64,000 nucleotides of DNA from Isoetes taiwanensis (taxonomy: Eukaryota > Streptophyta > Lycopodiopsida > Isoetales > Isoetaceae): positions 20,384,386 through 20,448,385 of the forward strand of contig JAJEKV010000003.1 in the NCBI GenBank assembly GCA_021234155.1. The letters are read 5' to 3'. The first letter of the stretch is position 1. Every line of letters begins with the position of its first letter. A program made the position numbers and the translations under genes. Below the pieces are notes generated by a model. It did no database searches, was not told the origin of the DNA, and saw only the letters and a list, made by a program, of their open reading frames with translations. Shown piece after piece: positions 12,300 through 23,144 of this stretch.

Positions 12300-12545
12300 T
12301 GAATTACGGTACTGCCCATGCTGCTTGGATATGGTGGTGGAGGATGAACAACATGCCTTACTTCACTGCACAGCCTTTGATTATTTGCGTAATCAATATG
12401 ATATTAACGAGAGCACTTTGAATGGCTTATTGCATTTGCTCCCGAAGCAATTGGGTACATATCTTCGGGAATATTGGAAAGAAAGGAAGGAGTTGTCGGA
12501 TTTTTACTCGATAGGAACTGCATTAGAGGCACAAGGCCTTTAGTG
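12300..12545 (+). pseudogene. LINE 3' ORF fragment (C-terminal region)
   Basis: Encodes VVEDEQHALLHCTAFDYLRNQYD, similar in layout to the C-terminal H-x-LLHC segment typical of plant LINE ORF2 proteins and to the related segment of the LINE at 44.96-46.58 kb. The frame is open for about 72 codons and ends at 12543. It lacks the RT core, so it is a dead fragment. Confidence 0.6.
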
Positions 12546-12802
12546 CCTAACTTGAAAACAATATGTTATGTAAATGTTTCGCCCATGGACCTGGGGTCTC
12601 AACTGGCATGAATAAATTTACTTTTACTTTTGTTTTACTTTTGCATTTATTGGATTTTACAAAACCAAACTGAAAACTGCACTTCCAAAACAAAGTTGCT
12701 GAATATTTGCCCCATTTGTCAACCTCTAAAGGCTGAAACACTTTAACTAAAATAGACCAGTTCCATTTTCTTGTCCTCTCGTCCACTTCCATTTACATGC
12801 TC

Positions 12803-14023
12803 TGCACAGTTTTTCTGAGAACACAGGTCTGCGTGTTAATCTCCAAAAGACCAAGCTTTTGGTAGTTCAATCTTCTCGTCACAATGTTCCCCCTATGCAC
12901 TATGATAGCTGCGAAGTTGAAGTTGTAGATAGCTACAAGTATCTTGGTGTAGAATTCTGTAAGAACACACTTTGGGAAGTGTATTACCAAGCGGGTGGCT
13001 GCTGGATGGAGAGCACTCTATGCAATGCAAAACAATTGTTTTCGGAAATTCATGATTGGCCACGGAAAGCCCATTTGTTTCGGGCTTTGGTAGAGCCTGT
13101 TTTACTGTATGGTTCTGAAGTGTGGGGACCTGCCATTAGTGCTAGTGCTTGGGAGAGCTTGGAGCGGGTGCAAAAGTCCTTTCTCACTTACAGCCTCGGA
13201 GTTAAAACAACGGTGCCCTATGCTATTCTTTTACAAGAGACAGGGTTTTGGCCTCTTCAACATTCTGCCATGAAGCGCCATCTCCACTATATCTGCAAGG
13301 TGCACCATATGGATGATGTTAGGTATCCTGTTCTTGCACCTTCCATGGCTGAATCTCCTCAGCGTTTGAAACGATGTTGGAAAGAGCATTGCACTACATG
13401 GTTTGCCCGTTGGGGTCGCGGCAAACTGTGAGTAATCGCCTCGATGCTTGCCGATTCGATCTTGAGCTTTTGCAACAATATCTCAATGGTCGTTTTTCTC
13501 AAAAGATATGGGACGCATTACTTTGGCCCAAGTGAAAATCGGGTCATTATCATGCACACATAAATCCCACCTTGGCACGGGGCCCCAAGCTTATTTTCTT
13601 GCTTCATTGTCCAGAAAAAGCTTGTAGCTATTGCATCAATTCGCACGGGGTCCCACAGTGCTACGGATTGAGACGGGTAGATGGGAGCGGCCGCGAATTG
13701 CCGCGAGAAGCTTAGACTATGTGCCATTTGCGGCCGTTATAGGTTATTGAAGATAAAAGCCATACTCTTTCCGAAGTTGCCCCCGCTTTTGAGATAGTCG
13801 GAATCATTTTTTGACCTTAGCATTCCATTCCACGCTTCCACAACTTCTCAGAGCACCATCTGTGCATGACTTGGCATTATACATACTTGAGGTTCTAGAT
13901 AAACGTCTGCAATTACTGAGCCCCCCGTAGTCACTATCTCTGTTTGTCTAGTATTATCATTACTGCAAAGGTTTTTCCCTTGAAAACCTTTCGAGGCAGG
14001 GGTTTTTTAATCCTAGTAGTTCA
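12803..14023 (+). mobile_element. LINE fragment A1, 5'-truncated
   Basis: Encodes the end of a LINE reverse transcriptase: LLVVQSSRHN, then the thumb motif YKYLGVEF, then LYGSEVWGPAI and a long C-terminal region (about 12859-13431), decaying after that. A near-copy in the opposite orientation lies at 32216-33545. The 3' end carries the stem-loop AAAGGTTTT...AAAACCTTT at 13967-13991, shared by other LINEs in the window. The AATAG tail seen on some other LINE copies is missing here. The ORF has small frameshifts and is not functional. Confidence 0.85.
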
Positions 14024-16660
14024 GTTACAGGTTATCAAGGTCTTTGGCATCTCTGGGAGCGGCTCCATGGAAGAATAGTCACGTATCAGATGGTCTGATC
14101 GAAGCCCATTGGAAGCCCATTGGCACAATAAACTGTGCTACAGTAACCGGGCCAATACCCGGGCTACAATGTTTTCAAATCATATTAATCTCATGTTTGA
14201 ACCTTAATTATTAATATAATTGTTCTGAACCTTTTCTTGAATCTTACAAGTTGAATGTTTTAATGTAATGAATGTTTTAATGTAATGGTAAAATTTAGAG
14301 TGCAATCTAAATAAGGGCTTGATAAATACAACTAAATACAACTAAATTAATATTATGCGTTATTGTTTGGGTTTGATTCTTAAAAGCCTTTTAAGCTGGG
14401 GTGTCAAAAAAAAAAAAAAAAAAATGGTAAAAGGATTGTCCATATGTAAAGGAGTGCCAATGTTAAGATTTGATTGCCTAAAAAATGTTGACGATGTAAA
14501 TAAAAAAGAGTGCCACGTGTCAAGATTTGATTGCCACATGTTAAGATTTCATTGCCTAAAAAGATGTCGATGTGTAAATAAAGGAGTGCCACGGTCAAGA
14601 TTTGATTGCCTAAAAAGATATCGACGTGTAAACCAAACGTGTTGTTTTTGTAAACTTAAAAAAAAAAGTCCATGGATATTTTATGTTGATTTTCTTGCAA
14701 AAACAACACTTGGAAATAACTAATTTAAGAAATAACGTGTCTACTTTTTAATAGCTATATATAATATTGAAGAAAACAATGTTTGAAATAGCAATTATTT
14801 TTAAATGCTACATGTGGATTTCTTTAAACACTACGTGCTTTCCCTAAGAAAACAATGACAACTTTAAAAAACTACAAGTAGAAGAAAAAAATAAAACGCA
14901 TAGAAAAAAAGAAAAAGATCTGTCTTTTTTACTTCTTCATGTGTAGTAATACGTAAATCTACGCGTGTAGTTTTCAAAAAAACAATGCATGACTTCTTAA
15001 AAAAACAACAGTGACAAAAAAAAACCACGTGTAGGAAAAACTGATAAAAACAATAGTAAAAAAAAGACACGTTGACAAAAAACAAAAAAACTGCCAGAAA
15101 AACCACAGTGGGATTTTTTGCCAAAAAACCACTGTCTCTTTGTGCAAATCCGGATAAACGGGCCACGTGGACTTTTGGGGCCATTTTGGTGTTGTTTTTG
15201 GCATAAAACAACACTTCCGTACAACTAAAAAACAACTGTGGACCAAAAATTGGGGTCAGTGTGACTTGAAGACATGAGCCTACCCTTGGACCATCAAACA
15301 ACATTATAGAATAGCAACTCCCCAACAACATATTTGAGTCCACCAATATTGCTATCAATGCTTGAAGGACATGGTGCCAGTGTTCAAAGGATGGGTTGCT
15401 AGTGGTCCAGCTTAGGTATATTATAAATCAGAAAATATTGTGCATGTGCTTTATTTTTGAATATGTAGCATAATAACATGGGGTTTTCTTTATGTTTTTG
15501 TACGCTTTTCACTAAGGTTTTCCTATGATTTCGTTATGTATTCAAATGGATGTACTAATGCGTACATCTAGAGTGCACCATTTCCGAGCCATTGATTTTA
15601 GCCTTTTTTTTTTCAATGGTCAACAACCAATGGCTCACAACAAAAGCCCCTTTTTTTGTGCGTGTGGTGCATAATGGGCACATGAAGGGCCATTGATTTT
15701 AGCCTTTTTTTCCAATGGCTCACAACAAAAGCCCTCTTTTTGTATGTGTGGTGCATAATGGGCACATGAAGGGCTTGAAGGGCGCGTATCTTTATGGTAA
15801 CTTTTATTTATGTTCTATTTGTTTTATTGTGATCAAATTCAAAAGCTACAGGTGATGAAAGTGTTACGAATGACCTGTTCTTCCTGCAAACTCATCAACT
15901 TATTAGAAAGTAAAATACCACAGGGTACTCGTTTTACCACCCAACCGGACCAACTAGAAGAGATATCACCAAGTCAAGCTACTCCGCAAGACTGTATAAG
16001 AACAAACTCTTTCTAGCCACCAACCACTGGTGTTACATGAACTCCTTCTAATGATATGATCAAGCAAGGAACAAGAGAAGATACTATAAGGTAAGGCTAG
16101 GCTCATCATCAACATAGGAAGAAGCAGATCTAGCTGTGCAGTCAACTCAGACCCCTATGCACCTTTCTGGGCATAACTTTCAAACCGTAAGGAATCTATG
16201 GACAACCAAGCCCAATCTGGAAACTAGACGTCAAGAGCTTTCCAACAAGGTAAGGATCGCCGAATTCTGAGTTGTGGTTGCGGAGATATCACATCTCAAA
16301 GTTGTCCTTCTATTTATAGGCAACAATACCTTTTTTTGCCTTTTTGCCTCTAAATAAAGGTCAAGGTTTATTTTTAGCTCTCTCTTTGATAATAGCAAGG
16401 CTTAGACATACTGGATGACTTTCTTACTTGATCATATCAATAAATATTGTTCCATGCAAGGCCACTCCCCCGAGCACCATTATTAGTTATTAACCTTAAA
16501 CCATATCAGAAAGCCTCAAATGAATTCTAGTTTTTTTCTGGTTTGAATTCTAAAATTTTTGTCACACTGGGGAGTGACGTCCCTAAGGCCCTGAAGGGGC
16601 CAAAAAAATTTTTTTTGCAACACAAACCATTAACATCCAACATATAAAAATTAAATCCCC
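14024..16660. other. Non-coding spacer, AT-rich, poly-A/T runs
   Basis: No gene can be supported. Features seen are an A-tract at about 14408-14423, alternating ATTTGATTGCC-type motifs at 14465-14620, and A-rich sequence at 14880-15130 that gives a spurious minus-strand Phe-rich frame. A tandem duplication at 15588-15775 is listed separately. Confidence 0.5.
15588..15775. repeat. Two-copy tandem duplication, ~95 bp
   Basis: The segment starting CCATTGATTTTAGCC, continuing through CAATGGCTCACAACAAAAGCCC and ending GTGGTGCATAATGGGCAC is present twice in direct orientation. The copies differ mainly by the length of T runs and a short gap. Confidence 0.85.
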
Positions 16661-17189
16661 CAACACATAATAACCAACACATAACAACCATTGACATTAA
16701 CAACCAACACATAACTACCATTGATATTAATTAACACAACCATTGGGTCCAACACATTTAAATTAAAATCCCCCTTAAACCCCCTTTGGTTTGGATGCAT
16801 ATTCACACGGGGGTGACGTAGGGCAGCGAGAGCCTTCATAATTGTATTTTGCACGTACGAAATCAACACCATATAGTATTCCGCTTGAAATCTTATAGTA
16901 TTTTGCGAATCTTGTTATACAGTATAGCAAATTTTGTACTTGCATACCCCACAAATGAGGAACTTTACGTACGGTGTAGATTAAGGAATAAGGGGTGAAT
17001 ATGCTTATCCAACAGCTCTCGTTGCCCGGAGTCACCCCCCGTGTGAATATGCACCCAAACCAAAGGGGGTTTAAGGGGGATTTTAATTTAAATGTGTTGG
17101 ACCCAATGGTTGTGTTAATTAATGTCAATGGTAGTTATGTGTTGGTTGTTAATGTCAATGGTTGTTATGTGTTGGTTGTTATGTGTTGG
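16661..17189. repeat. Foldback element with ~160-170 bp inverted arms
   Basis: The left arm (16661 to about 16830) is nearly the exact reverse complement of the right arm (about 17013 to 17189). The arms share the blocks AACACATAACAACCATTGACATT, ATTTAAATTAAAATCCCCC and GGTGAC. The spacer is about 180 bp. Arms contain short internal repeats of CAACACATAAC. Minus- and plus-strand frames over the arms are mirror images of each other and do not indicate genes. It looks like a foldback or MITE-type element, and its transcript would form a long hairpin. Confidence 0.85.
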
Positions 17190-17268
17190 TTATATGTTGT
17201 TATTATTTTGAATAGCTAAATTCGTAGCAAGAATCTTTCAATTGAATTTGCCACTTTCTGTATGATGA

Positions 17269-17367
17269 AATGCGGCTCTACCCTGCATTCCAACAGGGGA
17301 AACCATGCCAATGTGTGATGCGCGGAGGCGTGGTTGACCCTGCCAGAATGGAGGGTAGAGCCGCATT
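17269..17367 (+). ncRNA. miRNA-precursor-like hairpin (candidate)
   Basis: A ~100-bp segment folds back on itself. AATGCGGCTCTACCCT at 17269 pairs with AGGGTAGAGCCGCATT at 17352-17367, and complementarity continues with few mismatches for about 40 nt (CATTC, CAGGG, AACCA, GCC blocks) around a loop of roughly 18 nt. Stem length and loop size suit a plant miRNA precursor, but expression and strand are unknown. A small MITE remnant would look the same. Confidence 0.35.
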
Positions 17368-17369
17368 GT

Positions 17370-19744
17370 CGTGACGAGGAACCAATTTAGATTGCATTCC
17401 CTGCAAGAAGGTAAATCAATAGAATGCAAGAGAAATGCAAGATAAATGAGAATGTGTAGCAGGTCCAAGCTTTGGTCGAGATTCAGAGAAGAAAAATCTG
17501 CCACGTGGCATTGCTTGATTAGCTTAGGGTGTCGAATGCAATCTAATCTACTTTTACAATGGGCTAAAAAGCTTCATAAGAAATATTCTTGTACGGATAT
17601 GAAGGTTTCCATTAGCTAAAAGATTCATTCTAAGGGAATACAATTTTGACACACCTACTACACAAAAAGGCATGTGCTTCAAACCTTAGAGCCTTTTCAA
17701 GGAATGCGTGTAGATAGTAGATGCAATCCTTGTCATCTTATGCTATAATAAACACATCAAACTTGTCCATAGCATATCAATTAGCTATGTAAAAGACTTA
17801 ATTTTGTGAGCTTCGTTTGAAAATATAATTTGCATAAACCATATGTTTTAAGATAGATAGATGGATGATATTTATAAGGACGTACTAATTCAAGAAGATG
17901 ATGAAAAGAAACCTTAAGTTTGGGGGTCTAGATAATACGAATATATAAAATAGCATATAGGGGTATTTTTATTGGCTTGTTGCCTTATAAAGGGGGATTT
18001 TCTTTGACTTGATGAACGCAAATGGCAACTGGCTCAGTTCTGCCTCCGGAATGGAAACTGGCAGCATGATTCCACTCAATAGATCACGCGCAAGTAAGCT
18101 CGCAGTTGCCATTTTGTGGCGGATGGAAAGTGGGTCGAAGATTCCAGGACTCGCTCACGGCTCCCGCCGGTCGCGAGATACCATGGAATCCTCTCCCCAC
18201 TTTCCATGCACCATACATCATAGAGATTAACCCCCCAGGTATTTTCTAAAGGTATTTTCTAAATTAATTTTTCTAGTCTAATTTTTCTAGTCTTTTACGT
18301 ATATGTTATCATATTGTTTATATGTATGTCTATCCTCTTGGTTATAGATGGTACCTTTTATGGCATATGACATGGACAAGTTGTCCCATAGTTTTTACAT
18401 GGACGAGTAGAAGAGCCGCAACATGGAAACCCTAATGTTGTATGGAAGTTCAAGCTTTAGCTCATGAACAAGCCCCCCCTTCAGTTTAGAAGGTATTGGT
18501 TATTGATACCAACGTCTGAACCATTTTCTCCTTTAAGCACCTAAAGATGACTAAATAAACTCCATAAATACTATCTACACTAAGTTCAGGTCTTAACCAT
18601 ATTAGTTCACTACATACTTTCTTTCTCTAACACATATGATATGTCGACTTCAAAATGGAAATGTTAACAACATGAAATCTGTCAACGAATGCTTGAGCTC
18701 CAGACGACGACGATGGAGTAAAAAGCCGCACGTATAAGATGAGCTTATTAGTGGGAATCCCTTGGTCGCCAAGCAATACCCTACATGTATGAAAACACAA
18801 GGCAATAGTGTAGGTTCAAATTTCGCGTGTCCTAGATTGATGCACATGCACATGCGCATGCGCACCCCTCAAGAAGTAATCCCAGCAAGTAAGTGAGGGA
18901 AATATTTGCAGTGGCAAGGAAAGTCGATAAAGAGAAACATTCATAGTGATCGTTGCGATAAAGTTCATGTAATATATAATCCTCCAAGCTAGAGGGAGTT
19001 GGATATTGTGGTTTCGTAAATTCTCACACATTGGATTCGAAACTCCCATTACTAAAGTTGCATGATGCGAACTATAGTAGCCACCTTTGCATTACATGCG
19101 CGTGCATGTGCACAGTGGTAATAGATACAAGTCACAAATGCCACTAGATCAACTGGACCTTTATAAGCGTATTGAATTATGAACATACAAGTCAACAAGG
19201 TGAAGGAACAACTTTATTTCAATTTATATGGAGAGGGACAACAAAATGCAGACAGGGAATAGAATATCTTACGCAATTGAATGAGATGCAGATGACATTT
19301 GGACGGATTGCAACTGCGAAAGCAACGAGAGTATCAGACAGAAATGCATAGGACAGCATTTGGCGATTATCTTGGTGAGGGATAGGGCGGATTCGGCCAA
19401 CAGCTTTCTGGTTGCAGAGACGGGATATGTGGAGCATTGAGCAGAAGAACATGGGAGGTGTAAAGAGGCGATATCTAACAAGTGGGATAGGGGAAGGACC
19501 ACCTAGAGGGAGAGGAATAAAAAACATTGGACTAAAAGATATTGGAGTTAGGGTATATTAAGCATTGGACATGCTTGAACATTGGACTATATTAACATGG
19601 GAGGTAAGGACAAGTTGAAGCATGTGCAAGGGGGGCCAAAAAGGGCGAAAAGTAAGGCGGGGGGGCCCAAAATGGTGGACCAGGGCCCAAATTGGTGGAC
19701 CGTATGGCCGAGGTCCGTCCAAAACCCTAGGCTATGGAGCCAAA
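17370..19744. other. Non-coding spacer
   Basis: No gene is supported. A weak imperfect hairpin lies at about 18122-18208 (ATGGAAAGTGGG paired with CCCACTTTCCAT). Open frames near 18650-19530 show no recognisable domain or splice pattern. Confidence 0.45.
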
Positions 19745-19924
19745 CGCAAAAAGATGGAGGGCTCCGCTTTCCTTGCAATGCGGCAGACAGGAGCTTACGC
19801 CGCTGCAGCACGGGTCCCGCCTTGATGCAAACCGTTAAGCGCCTGGCGCCATCGATGGCCTCGTCGATCTCTGTGGTACCTCGCGATTCTCCGCTTTTTT
19901 TTTTGAATTTTTTTCCTGCCATGG
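19745..19924 (-). other. Possible short coding exon, unidentified
   Basis: A GC-richer island on the minus strand starting MAGKKFKKKSGESRGTT and running through EIDEAIDGARRLT has codon use more like a gene than the surrounding AT-rich DNA. It opens after an ATG at about 19921 and runs into non-gene-like sequence. No family is recognised and no splice partner was found. It may be an exon, a retro-pseudogene or chance. Confidence 0.15.
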
Positions 19925-21883
19925 CTATGGCCAATGCCTCCTGTGTCTATCTCTGCCAGGTTTACGTCACTTCTGCATCCGCTGTACTCTCTTCAGGTTC
20001 AATCTCTTTGGCTTCCCCTTTCTTCTGTTGGATTTTCCGCTGTATCCCCTGTCTGGGGTTTTGTGTATTCATCATCTAGGGTTTTGTATGTTGTGGAACC
20101 TATGAGCGTTTGAGTCCTGGAAGTTTGTGTTTGTTCAATTCAATACGGAAAGCTTAAAATTGACAACTTGAGTGCTGCAAATTGATTGACATTAGCCTAC
20201 TTTGAAACCATCTTGTTCGATTCAGAGGTTCTTTAATTTATGGTTTACGTATATACTCAAATCGATAAGAGAATTTGAAAAGTGACTCCTTGAGTGCTGG
20301 AATTGATTGGTATTATACCCTAGCTCGGACTGAAATTGTCAAGAAAGTGGCTTAGAAGAAAAGAATGAATATAATATATTCCCCAAATTTCAACCCTGAA
20401 AAGCTTAAAAAATCTCTTTATTCTGTAGCAATCCAATTTTTTAGGGCAAAGAGCAGGTTCGTCCCTCGTTCAGATGGTAATTGCAGAGTTACTAGTTTTC
20501 TTTATGGTCTATGGGGTCCAGAGATCGGCTAAGAACCCAGGATTTTTTTTTTTTTGTATGTTTACAAAAGAAGCCTGTCAGAAGCGGCCATCATAAACGG
20601 AGCACAAATAGTGGAAGGGAAGCCAACAGCTGTAGCACTGAATGGAGGAGTTTCTGTGCTGAGATTCGGACGGGGGCCCTCCTTTACACACAGCTCTCGG
20701 CTTATTGGATCCATCCCAAAAATGTGTCATTTATTATAAACTTTTTCCTTCCCGCTATTCTAGACTAATGTTGTGGAGGCATATGGGCAGAGAATTCCCG
20801 TGTTTTTTTTGTTTTGGCTTCCTCTGCAGATGAGACGCGAATGCTTGGAATTTGGGGCTGGCATTATGATTGCGGGCCCTATTTTGGGACCCTCACATCC
20901 TTATAAACAAGCAAAAGCTGCATCAAGTATCGGGAGAATCATATGTATTTAAATTGTGATGTGTTTTAACATGGCTGTCCGAACTACAAATCTTTGGTAC
21001 AGATTGACTTTTATCTAAGCAAGCGAAACAAGCAAGGCTGCATTTACCATAAAGGGCCAAAAATACACAAACAAGTGGATTCTTACCAAGTAGACCTGGC
21101 CGACCTGCAAAAGCACGATGTAAGCAATTAACCTAGGAATTCGTATGTTTTTTTGAATCTGCTGCTCCATATATCGTCCATGGTGAATTTTACCCAAATG
21201 GCTGAAACCTATGCAGACATTAATTATGATAATATATGGTTTTGGAAAGTATGTTGCATCAGAACTGAGGTAAGCTTGACAGAGTACTATCTATTCCACA
21301 TGAACTTGACATCATCACTGGCCCAGCTTTTTCGTACTTTTTTGTTTGAAGCTTTATGTGCCAGTTAAAAATAGCAGCGGGGATTGTTCTTGCAAACTCT
21401 TATTCCAGCACAGGATTATTGTTTAAGCTTTTTTTCTTTCGTCTAGATCTCCTCTTGTAGTATTTGGACAGTCCTTGATTTCACATTGGAGTTCTCGGGC
21501 AGCCGATCGAACATGCCTACGTCAGTCAAACTAGATTTGTTTGCGACTTGCTGTTACGTCTATTGAACCCTGAAACAGTGCTCCACATTAACAATCTCTA
21601 TCTATAATTGCCTTATAAAGTAAGCTGCTATTCTTTTCAGATTCCCTCATTGTCATAGAGTGTGCTTTATTGACAAATTTGCTATGCAACAAATACAAAG
21701 TCTCTGGCTCTCTGGAATTGCGGCAGACTTGTAGATATTGAAATTGAGTTACGCAAAAATATACACAATTCACTCAGATCCATGATTGTTGAGCCAAAAT
21801 TTTGTTTAAGGCAAAACTGCTAAAATTGATTCATGATCTGCTGCTCATCTGTTGCGATGGGCAGGATGGGCAGGGGATTTAAT
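19925..21883. other. Spacer downstream of the HD-Zip gene
   Basis: No gene is supported. It presumably holds the 3' untranslated region and terminator of the HD-Zip gene just below 21884 on the minus strand. T-rich stretches and short frames occur without recognisable motifs. Confidence 0.4.
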
Positions 21884-23144
21884 CTATGGCCAATCCCAAA
21901 ATGAGAGGCTGCCTTGATCTTCGAAGATGAAAGACATGTGATAATTTTCCTCATGGAGGGATCCTTCTTCAAGCTTGACTACTGGGCGTTGGTATGCTAC
22001 AGGAAGGAGGACCCTGCAGTAAGGATCCTCAGAAACAAATGCCAAAGTTGCCGGATCTGTCAAGGGTCCTGCCAATTGGAAGCATTGGTCATCTTCAGCT
22101 GTGGATGATCCACTCTCTGCTTCCATAATTTCACTAACTTCACTGTCTGAGCATAAGGAGCCTTCCTTTTGGGGCTTCGACAGAACTTCATTGTCTGCAC
22201 TTCTTTCCTCTCCAATCTGAGGCAAGCCCACCTCGTTTGCTTCTTCAATCTTCACTGCATCTAATTTTGCAAAAGGTACCACCGTTTCCTGAGGCTCGTT
22301 TTCCTTTGCACACGGTTCTTCTGTGCTCTCATCAGTCTTCAGCTTGTCTGTCAGACGAAGCACCTGCGTGAAACCAAAACTAAATGTTAGTACCCAAATG
22401 CAGCTTACTGTTGCCTAATCCGTCCAGCTCCCAAAATTTACCTCAGCCTCTAGCTTTTCCTTTTCTTGGATTAAAACCTCGTAATTCATCTTCAGAGTAT
22501 CGAATTCGGACTTGAGAACGTCGTAGTCTTTCTCCAGTTGTTTGGTCTTCCATCTTGCTCTCCTGTTTTGGAACCACACAGCCACTTGTCTTGGCTGCAG
22601 ACCCAGTTCCTTAGCCAGCTGAAGCTTCCTCTCCGGCTCCAGCTTGTTTTCAATCTCAAAATTCTTTTCAAGTGATTTTACTTGCTCTATCGAGAGCCTC
22701 CTCTTCTTTTCCACTGGATGCAAAGTGTCGTCCATCACATCCTCGTCTGCCATATCCTCAGATGCTTCAAAGACTGGATACAGTTGCCTTTTGCCTCTTC
22801 CATTCCCAATACCTGTTTCCTCAGCTAAACCTGCAAAAGTATTCATAAAACTCGTGATCATCTTTACTGTTAAGCTCACAAATACCTATTCGAGTAACAG
22901 ACTGCACAATTATGCAAAACCAGCTACGAATTATGCTCTATGGAACAGGTTCAACAGATTGAGGAAAATTCACAGAACCTGGCAATGAGCCAATGGGTCT
23001 AAAGTGAAGAATTGATTGTAGACACCATGAAAACAAACCTTGAAATGCAATCATATCTGCAAGAGTATTTCCGGATCCACTTCTCACAAGCTCAACAGCT
23101 GCAGCGACATTGGACGAATTATAGGGCCTTGGAGGTGACGCCAT
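21884..23144 (-). CDS. Class I HD-Zip homeodomain-leucine zipper transcription factor
   Basis: Three exons joined at GT-AG introns: 23144-23039, 22830-22442 and 22363-21884, giving 324 aa. The reading phase matches across both joins. Exon 1 encodes [12 protein letters not shown] and a short Ala/Ser-rich lead. Exon 2 holds an acidic stretch and the homeodomain at about residues 76-133, with the recognition-helix signature [11 protein letters not shown]. The leucine zipper follows directly, with Leu at six successive heptad positions; its last heptads cross into exon 3. The C-terminal half is acidic and ends SLSFWDWP, an aromatic/acidic end of the sort used for activation in this family. These proteins bind pseudopalindromic CAAT(A/T)ATTG sites as dimers in the nucleus and act in development and stress responses. 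The lack of the extra START domain argues against class III or IV. A T/A-rich TTTATATTTT tract near 23415 is a possible TATA region. Confidence 0.93.

Noticed and set aside
14864-15358. Minus-strand Phe-rich ORF as a membrane protein gene
   Set aside because: It arises from A-rich plus-strand DNA, has no other gene features and shifts between overlapping frames with similar bias.
16651-17219. Mirror-image ORFs with the same peptide (RVNMHPNQRGFKGDF) on both strands
   Set aside because: They are the two arms of the foldback repeat read in opposite directions, not two genes.
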